Shown one piece after another: positions 8,358 through 15,129 of a stretch of 18,786 nt of DNA. The position numbers and the translations under genes are program-made. Source of the DNA: an uncultured Cytophagaceae bacterium (lineage in GTDB: Bacteria > Bacteroidota > Bacteroidia > Cytophagales > Spirosomataceae). Position 1 is the stretch's first letter, and the number at the start of each line of letters is the position of its first letter. Under the pieces are notes generated by a model. It was not told where the DNA came from and did no database searches. It saw nothing but the letters and a program-made list of their open reading frames with translations. Location of the stretch: positions 1 through 18,786 of the forward strand of contig CALLKB010000103.1 in assembly GCA_938008575.1 (NCBI GenBank), written 5' to 3'.

Positions 8358-9086
8358 ATGACATACTGTTTAGGAATCACCGTTAAAGAAGGTCTTATTG
8401 CAATCGCAGATACCCGAATCACGGCGGGGAATGAAATGTATTCCAATAAGAAAATTTCGATTCATGAAATTAATAAGCATAGCTTATTCATCATGACGGC
8501 GGGTTTACGCTCAGTTCGCGACAAAGCAGTCACCTATTTCAATCAGAAAATTGAGGAAGAAGAATCGAGCTATGATTATATGTTTCAAGCAGCAACGGCT
8601 TTTGGCCAAATGCTTAAAAAGGTCGCACAAGAAGATCGTGAGGCATTAGAAAAAGAAGGTTACAATTTTAACCTACATGCCATCGTAGGTGGACAAATGC
8701 CCAAAGACAGCGAACATAAATTGTTTCTAATCTTCCCCGAAGGCAATTGGATTGAAATCAATGATGGCTTGAAGTACCAAATTATTGGTAATTCCAACTA
8801 TGGAAAGCCCTTGTTAAATCGTAACCTCAGTTTTGAGACTCCCTTAAAAGATGCGCTAAAAATGGGCTTCTTATCCTTTGATGCGACTCAGGTAAGCACG
8901 AATGATGTCGATTACCCGATTGATGTGGTGGTTTACGAAAAGGATAGTTTCAAAGCTAAAGAAATCCGTTTATATAAAGAGGACATGCAAAAGATTTCCG
9001 ATGAATGGAATTTAGCCTTGCGTAATTCACTCGAAACGATTGACGAACATTGGATGAAGAGCTTACTAACTTTTCCAAGCCGATGA
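8358..9086 (+). CDS. Anbu, ancestral-beta-subunit proteasome-type peptidase
   Basis: A 242-residue member of the Ntn-hydrolase superfamily, the bacterial Anbu family related to HslV and to 20S proteasome beta subunits. The N-terminus MTYCLGI fits removal of Met to expose Thr2 as nucleophile. D18 in AIADTRIT then corresponds to Asp17 of proteasome numbering, and the KKIS Lys pair (31-32) lies about where Lys33 is expected. The length and strand pattern (GLIAIADTRITAG, HSLFIMTAGLRS) match the family. Known Anbu proteins assemble into open helical rings, and the physiological substrate is unsettled. The stop codon overlaps the start of the transglutaminase in an ATGA, implying coupled translation. 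Confidence 0.93.
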   Translation: MTYCLGITVKEGLIAIADTRITAGNEMYSNKKISIHEINKHSLFIMTAGLRSVRDKAVTYFNQKIEEEESSYDYMFQAATAFGQMLKKVAQEDREALEKEGYNFNLHAIVGGQMPKDSEHKLFLIFPEGNWIEINDGLKYQIIGNSNYGKPLLNRNLSFETPLKDALKMGFLSFDATQVSTNDVDYPIDVVVYEKDSFKAKEIRLYKEDMQKISDEWNLALRNSLETIDEHWMKSLLTFPSR

Positions 9087-9937
9087 TCGCTAAAATACAC
9101 CATAGCCTTCAATATCAATACAGTGAACCCGTCACATTGGACCCGCATGTCTTGTATTTACATCCAAGAAAAAGTTCATTATTGAGTGTTCAGTCATTCG
9201 ACTTACGGATTGAACCACAACCGGTACAGATTTCAAAGAATTTAGACCCCGAGGGAAATATACAAAATATCTTATTCTTCAAGGAGCCTACCGATTTCCT
9301 GCATATTCAGATGCAGGCCCAAGTGGAAACAACTGAATTCAACCCCTTCGATTTCGTTTATTTTCCCTTCGAAAGCAAACGACTCCCGATGCGTTATTCG
9401 AATTCCTACTTAAAAACCTTAAGCCCCTATTTAGGACTGGAAGGAGTTACATCTGTCGTAGAACAAACAGCACGCCAACTCGCTTCGCAGGTACAATATG
9501 AAACATCTGCTTTTTTGATGCAGATCAATGAATTCATTTATAAAAACTTTGCCTACGAAATTCGTGAAGAAGGCGCACCCAATACTCCTGAATATACACT
9601 ATTAAACCGGAAAGGGTCTTGTCGGGATTATGCCGTACTTTTCTCTGCGCTATGCAGAACGATGGGACTGGCTACGCGATTTGTTTCGGGTTATTACACG
9701 GGCGCAGCGCCTGTCGATGTGCCGAACCAAACGCATCACCTGCATGCTTGGGTTGAAATCTATCTACCTGGAGGCGGTTGGAGAGGTTATGATCCGACCC
9801 AACACGAAGTCGTATCTGGGAATCACATTCCTTTGGCAGCATCTTGCTTACCCGAAGAAATCACGCCGGTTTATGGCACCTATCGAGGAGCAGCCATTTC
9901 AACGTTAACGACAGAAGTATTTATTGAAAGAATCTAG
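9083..9937 (+). CDS. Transglutaminase-like cysteine protease of the Anbu cluster
   Basis: A 284-residue transglutaminase-superfamily protein. The start chosen is the ATG at 9083, which overlaps the Anbu stop in ATGA; an upstream in-frame TTG at 9050 would run 34 bases into the Anbu gene and add non-family residues. An N-terminal beta-rich domain (about 1-110; family start MIAKIHHSLQYQYSEPV) precedes the catalytic domain. The triad is complete: C180 in GSCRDYAVL, H221 in HHLHAWVE and D237 in GYDPTQ. Bacterial members of this type are more likely peptidases or amidases than cross-linkers. No signal peptide is visible, so it should act in the cytoplasm with Anbu and the alpha-E protein. Its stop codon shares bases with that of the convergent permease gene. 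Confidence 0.92.
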   Translation: MIAKIHHSLQYQYSEPVTLDPHVLYLHPRKSSLLSVQSFDLRIEPQPVQISKNLDPEGNIQNILFFKEPTDFLHIQMQAQVETTEFNPFDFVYFPFESKRLPMRYSNSYLKTLSPYLGLEGVTSVVEQTARQLASQVQYETSAFLMQINEFIYKNFAYEIREEGAPNTPEYTLLNRKGSCRDYAVLFSALCRTMGLATRFVSGYYTGAAPVDVPNQTHHLHAWVEIYLPGGGWRGYDPTQHEVVSGNHIPLAASCLPEEITPVYGTYRGAAISTLTTEVFIERI

Positions 9938-10665
9938 CCAACTAATAATTGAGCCAATAGATAATCAGCAATCAGAATTGCAATACAAGCATTCGTCACA
10001 GCAGCCGTACTAGCCTTCCCAACTTCATAGGCGCCTCCTTTGGTATAAAATCCCTGAAATGCTGCAATCGAAGCAACTAAAAAACCAAATACGACCGATT
10101 TGATTAATGCAAACAATACGTAATTAGGTTTAAAGTCGAACTGCAAACCGTATATGTAAGATTGTTGGGTCACTGAACCTGTCAACCAACCTGCCAAATA
10201 GCCGCCGTAAATTCCTAAAAAACAAGCCATGGTCACAAGCATCGGAAATGTAAGCATTGCCGCAATCATTTTGGGTAGCACTAAATAAGATGGAGAATTG
10301 ATCCCCATGACTTCTAAAGCATCAATTTGTTCCGTAATGCGCATGGTCCCTAATTGGCCTGCAATATTTGACCCAATTTTACCCGCTAAAACGACACAGG
10401 TAATCGTAGGACCTAATTCCAAAATCGTTGAATCACGAACAATTAAGCTAATGATATACTTCGGAACGAAGGGATTCTCCATGTTCGCCGCCGTTTGAAC
10501 ACATGTCACAGCACCTAAGAAAGAAGATACAATCGTTACGATCAACATCGAATTAATCCCAATATCCTTGCATTCTTGCATCGTTAATGCCCAATACACC
10601 CGAAATTTCTCAGGATTTGTAAAAAGCTTACTCAGGAAGATTAAATATTTACCTAATTTTGACAT
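9934..10665 (-). CDS. mlaE: MlaE-family ABC transporter permease
   Basis: A 243-residue inner-membrane permease of the MlaE family. Its partners (MlaF ATPase, MlaD/MCE protein) form complexes that move phospholipids between inner and outer membrane. The diagnostic block is present: GKIGSNIAGQLGTMRITEQIDALEVMG (95-121, the EQIDALEVMG core being the signature) followed by YLVLPK. Hydrophobic segments fall at about 38-58, 81-96, 134-162, 181-207 and 219-240. The length is usual. In many Bacteroidota an mlaF-type ATPase gene follows directly; here the next gene is convergent, so the permease is alone and must use partners encoded elsewhere. A TAnnTTTG box lies 29 bases upstream. Family confidence is high; the lipid cargo and direction are not known. 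Confidence 0.93.
   Translation of the reverse strand: MSKLGKYLIFLSKLFTNPEKFRVYWALTMQECKDIGINSMLIVTIVSSFLGAVTCVQTAANMENPFVPKYIISLIVRDSTILELGPTITCVVLAGKIGSNIAGQLGTMRITEQIDALEVMGINSPSYLVLPKMIAAMLTFPMLVTMACFLGIYGGYLAGWLTGSVTQQSYIYGLQFDFKPNYVLFALIKSVVFGFLVASIAAFQGFYTKGGAYEVGKASTAAVTNACIAILIADYLLAQLLVG
10654..10661 (+). promoter_or_regulatory. Putative -7 box for the SDR-tsaE-ald operon
   Basis: TAATTTTG is a perfect TAnnTTTG match, 41 bases upstream of the SDR ATG, and it lies inside the first codons of the divergent mlaE gene. No TTG is seen at the expected -33 spacing, so the call rests on the -7 box and on the need for a promoter here. Confidence 0.45.
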
Positions 10666-10694
10666 GCGTTTGAATTTAAGAACGCGCTAAGTCT

Positions 10695-10702
10695 CAAAGA
10701 TA
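10695..10702 (-). promoter_or_regulatory. Putative -7 box for mlaE
   Basis: On the minus strand this reads TATCTTTG, a perfect TAnnTTTG match, 29 bases upstream of the mlaE ATG. It abuts the SDR start codon at 10703. No TTG is seen at -33 spacing. With the box at 10654-10661 it forms a face-to-face promoter pair. Confidence 0.45.
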
Positions 10703-11404
10703 ATGAACAAATCCGTAGTTATAAGTGGAGGAAGCCAAGGAATTGGTAAAGCACTCGTAAAAAAGTTTTTAGCTGAACAATTTACTGTATACACCTGCTC
10801 CCGCAACCAAGCAAAATTAGACGCCCTTTCAGCAGAATTAGGAACAGATCGTTTATATACTTTTGCAGCGGATTTGAGTCAAAAAAATCAAGTACTTGAT
10901 TTTGCCAACTGGATTTTAGCACAAACCAATCAAATCGATGTGCTTGTCAACAATACTGGCGTTTTCATGCCCGGCCAAATCCAAAACGAGGCAGAAGACA
11001 TCCTAGAGAAAACCATAGAGACAAATTTATACAGCGCCTATCATTTGACACGCGCTCTTCTGCCAACGATTCAAGCGAAACAAGCTGGGCATATTTTCAG
11101 TATTTGTTCGACCGCTTCAATCACAGCCTATACGCTTGGGGGATCGTATTGCATCAGCAAATTTGCCCTATTAGGCTTTACCAAAGTATTACGCGAGGAA
11201 TTGAAAACCCAAGGCATTAAAGTAACGGCGATTCTTCCAGGCGCAACATTAACCCCATCTTGGGATGGTGTTGAACTACCCGAATCGCGCTTCATTCCCG
11301 CGGATGATGTGGCACAGACAATTTGGTCGGCATATCAAATGAGCCCATCCACGGTTTTGGAAGAAATCTTAATTCGCCCACAATTAGGAGATATTGATTT
11401 ATGA
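10703..11404 (+). CDS. Short-chain dehydrogenase/reductase
   Basis: A 233-residue classical SDR with a Rossmann fold. The cofactor motif is SGGSQGIG (residues 8-15), with Ser replacing the usual Thr of TGxxxGIG. Further motifs are D58 in AADLS, N83-N-T-G86 in place of NNAG, N108 in TIETNLYSAY, and the catalytic S136, Y149 and K153 (YCISK). The basic residues around S33-R34 suggest NADP(H) preference, which is an inference. The substrate cannot be read from sequence; members of this size include sepiapterin-type and 3-ketoacyl-type reductases. The stop codon overlaps the tsaE start in ATGA, so the two are probably co-translated, though no functional link is known to me. Confidence 0.88.
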   Translation: MNKSVVISGGSQGIGKALVKKFLAEQFTVYTCSRNQAKLDALSAELGTDRLYTFAADLSQKNQVLDFANWILAQTNQIDVLVNNTGVFMPGQIQNEAEDILEKTIETNLYSAYHLTRALLPTIQAKQAGHIFSICSTASITAYTLGGSYCISKFALLGFTKVLREELKTQGIKVTAILPGATLTPSWDGVELPESRFIPADDVAQTIWSAYQMSPSTVLEEILIRPQLGDIDL

Positions 11405-11823
11405 GAATTTGGGAATCCTATACTTTAGCTGATTTACCAGTCGTTGCCAAAGAAATGTTGGCCTCCTTGCAGGACGCACCGCGTGTTTGGCTATTTCGTG
11501 GCCAAATGGGCGCTGGAAAAACGACACTTTCTAAGGAATTACTCAAGCAATTAGGTATCGATCAAAACGTACAAAGCCCGACCTTCTCTTTGGTCAATGA
11601 ATACCAAACGAACGCTGGTGAGACTGTATACCACTTTGATTTATACCGATTAAAAAACATCCAAGAAGCATTAGCCATTGGAATAGAAGAATATTTAGAT
11701 TCAGGGAATTATTGCTTAATCGAATGGCCAGAGCAGGCGGAGGAACTCTGGGATTTTCCGCATGTCAATGTGGAAATTGAGGCAATCAATGAAACCCAAC
11801 GAAAATTAACCCTATCTTGGTAA
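11401..11823 (+). CDS. tsaE: tRNA threonylcarbamoyladenosine biosynthesis ATPase TsaE
   Basis: A 140-residue P-loop ATPase that works with TsaB, TsaC and TsaD to make t6A at position 37 of ANN-decoding tRNAs. Visible motifs: Walker A G34-Q-M-G-A-G-K40-T-T, the SPTFSLVNEY block (59-68) typical of TsaE/YjeE, HFDLYRL (78-84), and LIEWPE (106-111). The length is normal. It overlaps the SDR by four bases and is followed after one base by the alanine-dehydrogenase-like gene. From memory, tsaE next to ald is common in Bacteroidota, which supports both calls. Confidence 0.95.
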   Translation: MRIWESYTLADLPVVAKEMLASLQDAPRVWLFRGQMGAGKTTLSKELLKQLGIDQNVQSPTFSLVNEYQTNAGETVYHFDLYRLKNIQEALAIGIEEYLDSGNYCLIEWPEQAEELWDFPHVNVEIEAINETQRKLTLSW

Positions 11824-11824
11824 G

Positions 11825-13039
11825 ATGCGTATGACAAATCCTTTTCACGAGTTATTATCCCAACAAGGCATCATGCCGATGGAGGCGATGAGTTGGACCA
11901 AACAAAATGCCAAAAGCATTCAAATCGCACTACCCAAAGAAACGTCAACCTATGAAAATCGGATTGGATTAACGCCACAAGCCGTTCAATTGCTTATTGC
12001 CAATGGGCATGAAGTGATTCTTGAGCGAGGAGCGGGTGAACGTGCCGGTTTTTCAGATGCCGACTACCTATTAGCCGGTGCGAGTGTGACGGAAGATTTA
12101 CAACAAGTTTGGCAGGGAGGATTAATCTTGAAAATCAATGCACCTACTTTGGAAGAAGTGGGGCGCATGATGCCGGGACAATCTTTTGTTTCTTGTGCAT
12201 CAAAAAATCAATTATCAGGGGAATTACTCGATGAAATCAATCGGAAACAATTGATCGCTATCGGGCTAGAATATGCAGAAGATAATGCAGGAGGCTATCC
12301 TTTTGTTAAAATCATGGCTGAAATTGCGGGCCAGCTTGTGCTTCCGATTGCGAGTGGAATTCTGAGCAATCACAAAGGACCTGGCTTGTTGATGGGCAAT
12401 GTCACGGGAGTTCCTCCTTGCAAACTGGTTTTATTAGGATCGGGACATGTGGTGGAGCAAGTAGCACGAGCAGCGTGGCATGCCGGAATACAAATGCAAG
12501 TATTCGACAAAGACATTTACAAATTACAACGCTTAAAACACACCTTGGGATTCCCACTTGTTACCCAAGTGATTGATTCAGAAAATTTACCCCACGCTTT
12601 ACAAGATGCAACGGTTATTGTAGGGGCTTTGCGATCGGATTCGGGCGTAACACCTTGTGTGGTGACGGAAGAAATGGTGAGCAAATTAAAACCAGGAACA
12701 CTCATTATCGATGTTTGCATTGATCAAGGAGGCTGTTTCGAGACATCCGAAATCACAAATTTAGGCATACCTGTATTTAAAAAATTTGGCGTGAGCCATT
12801 ATTGTGTACCCAATATTCCATCCCTGGTTTCTCATACAGCCAGCATTGCCATCAGTAATTTATTGACCTCTTTTGTATTGAAAGCAGGAAAAACGGGTGG
12901 TGTGGAAGAAATGCTATGGCAAGGTAAATCCTTCATGAAAGGAACTTTCTGCTATAAGGGTCACGTTACCTTAGCAAGCATCGCAAAACTGTATAAAAAA
13001 CCCTTAAAGGACATTCAACTCTTATTATTAGCTCGATGA
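11825..13039 (+). CDS. ald: Alanine dehydrogenase / PNT-family protein, divergent
   Basis: A 404-residue protein of the alanine dehydrogenase/pyridine nucleotide transhydrogenase family. A typical Ald interconverts alanine and pyruvate plus ammonia with NAD. A roughly 30-residue N-terminal extension precedes the family start at about IQIALPKETSTYENRIGLTP, where R46 matches the pyruvate-binding Arg. K103 in ILKINAPT matches the conserved active-site Lys, D228 in VFDKD fits NAD ribose binding, and IDVCIDQGGCFE (295-306) is conserved. Two positions differ from textbook Ald: the GQSFVSCASKNQL region (118-130) has no His where the catalytic His is expected, and the dinucleotide loop reads G-S-G-H-V-V-E (205-211) instead of GxGxxG. 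An ATG at 11831 is an alternative start. Family membership is secure; alanine dehydrogenase activity is less so. Confidence 0.85.
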   Translation: MRMTNPFHELLSQQGIMPMEAMSWTKQNAKSIQIALPKETSTYENRIGLTPQAVQLLIANGHEVILERGAGERAGFSDADYLLAGASVTEDLQQVWQGGLILKINAPTLEEVGRMMPGQSFVSCASKNQLSGELLDEINRKQLIAIGLEYAEDNAGGYPFVKIMAEIAGQLVLPIASGILSNHKGPGLLMGNVTGVPPCKLVLLGSGHVVEQVARAAWHAGIQMQVFDKDIYKLQRLKHTLGFPLVTQVIDSENLPHALQDATVIVGALRSDSGVTPCVVTEEMVSKLKPGTLIIDVCIDQGGCFETSEITNLGIPVFKKFGVSHYCVPNIPSLVSHTASIAISNLLTSFVLKAGKTGGVEEMLWQGKSFMKGTFCYKGHVTLASIAKLYKKPLKDIQLLLLAR

Positions 13040-13440
13040 TTGAAGATTATACCGCCCTATCTAATGCCCCCAATTCTCCAGAATTGAATGGAAAATATTT
13101 AGGACTCATTTCCAGTGATTTTGTCTTAGTAGCTGATACGCTCAAAGAGGCAGCCTACCAAATTAAAAAACGCGGATTTTCTGAATTCCCTGTTTTTGTT
13201 TGTTCACAGCGACCTATTGAAATTGGCCAAATGCTAATCGGCGTAGGTGAATTGAACGGCAACAAATGGAATTACCATGCTTCTATGATGGAAGAATTTG
13301 TGCAACGCAAATTAATCGCAGAAGAAAACGTAGAATTGTTTGTGCAAAATTTCAAGGATGTCGAAGAGTATGCCTGTTTATTTGTGGTGGATGGGCAATT
13401 CACCAACTTCGTCTTTATTCCTTTTCCGGACGAGGTTTAG
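13036..13440 (+). CDS. Uncharacterised 134-residue protein at the end of the tsaE-ald operon
   Basis: I recognise no named domain. The protein is acidic and has no signal peptide or membrane segment, so it should be cytoplasmic. It looks like a small alpha/beta fold: a strand GKYLGLISSDFVLVAD (19-34), a helix TLKEAAYQIKKRGF, a strand PVFVCS, a helix around ASMMEEFVQRKLIAEENVELFVQNF, then strands YACLFVVDG and FTNFVFIPF. The frame is supported by coherent hydrophobic patterning and an ATGA overlap with the preceding gene, so it should be coupled to ald and tsaE. It ends with a stop codon that overlaps the stop of the convergent membrane-protein gene. It is probably a lineage-conserved gene rather than a chance frame, but this rests on context. 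Confidence 0.75.
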   Translation: MIEDYTALSNAPNSPELNGKYLGLISSDFVLVADTLKEAAYQIKKRGFSEFPVFVCSQRPIEIGQMLIGVGELNGNKWNYHASMMEEFVQRKLIAEENVELFVQNFKDVEEYACLFVVDGQFTNFVFIPFPDEV

Positions 13441-15119
13441 TTATGAAATTGTGGAGTTTCAAAGTAAGGAACTTGTAAATCCATCATTTTACATTTCGTT
13501 AAAATGCCATTTTTTGTTTGGATAAAGGAGAGTGAATAATTCCCATGATCAACATTTGATTTTGGAACTATCACAGTAAATGAACTTGCATAAATAGGCA
13601 TTCCCATTACACGCTTCAGTAAATCTTTGGGAGAAAGATTTACTTTCAGAGGCAATAAAACTAGATTTTTTGATGACTGCATTTGAACGCAGCTGAATTC
13701 ATCAATAGGCATAGGTGCTACGGCTATGTCAATAGCGGTATGATAGGTCAATGATTTCTGAGTAAATGAAGCGCAAACTGCTTGAATCGAATCCTTACCC
13801 AAGATCTGCTTCTCAGAATTTCTCAACCCCCAATCACCCTGATAATAGCCTTTTGAAATAAGTATTTGACAGACCCGACTAGCGTTTTCGGCATTGGTAA
13901 AATTGGTCGTGAACGGCGGATAAATACCTTTCCAATTTCGATTATTTAGTTCATAGGTTTTAGCAGCATATTTTAATTCGTTAAAATGATTGTAGAGCGT
14001 TGACACAAATGGCAAAGATTGATACGAAAAGTATACCGCCAAAATAAAAAACACGCCTGTAATCGCCTTAGGTTTGCCAAATTCAAGTGCAGATAAAAAT
14101 ACAAATACTAAAACTAAGCTAGAATAGATTTTATACCGACTAAAAAGCATATTCTCTAATCCTCCTCCACGATTTAATGCCACTAAAAATGCGGTTCCTA
14201 GTAAAAATATAAACACGAGAAAATACCAATTCATTGCTGCATGTTTCATTTTTAAAACGAAAACACCCTGATATATGAACCAAGTCATGTAACCAAAAAT
14301 AAGTGTACCAATAACAAAGCAACTCGCAAACGAGAAGCCGATTCCATGAAAAACAGAGGTTAGAAAAAGCGTGAAGTTTTCAAAAAGCGAAACAGGATTC
14401 ATTAACATATCACCTATATTCGACCGTCCACCGAAGACAACAGGTGGTTTTTGGTAATTAAAAAAATAAATTAAAAGTAGTCCAAATGCAAATAGCAACC
14501 ACAAGTATAGTTGCCGATTTCCCTCTTTTGAAAACATTATAAATATTAAACCAATTGGCAATAGTAAAACCCCATTCCCAGAGGTAAAAACAGTTAGCAC
14601 TACGACCAAATAGGTAATTAAGCGGTTCCATTTTAAGGTCCCTTTCGAAAGAAAATAAAGTGCTGCTAAACTAAAAAATGGGGATGAAATATTTTGCAAT
14701 GCCGTCATGGCGCTCATCATATTTTCCCAATATTGAAAATTCAGTAAAAACAAACTGCATATAGATAGCGCTACAAAAGCATACCGAAACTTTTGGACTA
14801 CAGAATAAATAAGCACTTGAATCCCTAAAAGCCCCAATAATCCAAACCAAATTAAATGCATAAAATTCAGCTTCCCGAACAAACTAAAATACAGTAAAGA
14901 AATCATTCTTGTGTAGCCTATTCGGTGTTCAGCGTATTGATCAAACACATGAAATAACCTACTTCCAAAGGCATTATTTCCGCTTAAAATAAACGTACCA
15001 ATCGAATCGAAATCATCATAAAAAGGAATATTTAGACTAAAATCCATGACAAAAAAGACAAATAAGCCATTAGTCATGCATAAAATAAAAAAACCTAAAA
15101 TATTCGTCAAACGACCCAT
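13437..15119 (-). CDS. Polytopic membrane protein, GT-C glycosyltransferase-like
   Basis: A 560-residue inner-membrane protein with about ten to twelve hydrophobic segments between residues 6 and 370, then a soluble C-terminal domain (about 375-560) predicted to face the periplasm. The first loop after segment one holds an acidic motif, P32-F-Y-D35-D36-F-D38, and then E64-H-R66. Placement of an acidic motif in the first external loop followed by many membrane spans is typical of GT-C lipid-linked sugar transferases (PMT, ArnT and related). No full family signature can be read, so function is inferred from topology only. It starts ten bases after the xerD stop, with AGAAGG just upstream as a possible ribosome site, which is unusual for this window. 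Base composition is visibly more AT-rich than its neighbours, which may mean later acquisition. Confidence 0.7.
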   Translation of the reverse strand: MGRLTNILGFFILCMTNGLFVFFVMDFSLNIPFYDDFDSIGTFILSGNNAFGSRLFHVFDQYAEHRIGYTRMISLLYFSLFGKLNFMHLIWFGLLGLLGIQVLIYSVVQKFRYAFVALSICSLFLLNFQYWENMMSAMTALQNISSPFFSLAALYFLSKGTLKWNRLITYLVVVLTVFTSGNGVLLLPIGLIFIMFSKEGNRQLYLWLLFAFGLLLIYFFNYQKPPVVFGGRSNIGDMLMNPVSLFENFTLFLTSVFHGIGFSFASCFVIGTLIFGYMTWFIYQGVFVLKMKHAAMNWYFLVFIFLLGTAFLVALNRGGGLENMLFSRYKIYSSLVLVFVFLSALEFGKPKAITGVFFILAVYFSYQSLPFVSTLYNHFNELKYAAKTYELNNRNWKGIYPPFTTNFTNAENASRVCQILISKGYYQGDWGLRNSEKQILGKDSIQAVCASFTQKSLTYHTAIDIAVAPMPIDEFSCVQMQSSKNLVLLPLKVNLSPKDLLKRVMGMPIYASSFTVIVPKSNVDHGNYSLSFIQTKNGILTKCKMMDLQVPYFETPQFHN

Positions 15120-15129
15120 TACCTTCTAT

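Noticed and set aside
9050..9082. TTG start for the transglutaminase
   Set aside because: It would extend 34 bases into Anbu with residues unlike the family, whereas the ATG at 9083 gives the typical N-terminus and an ATGA junction.
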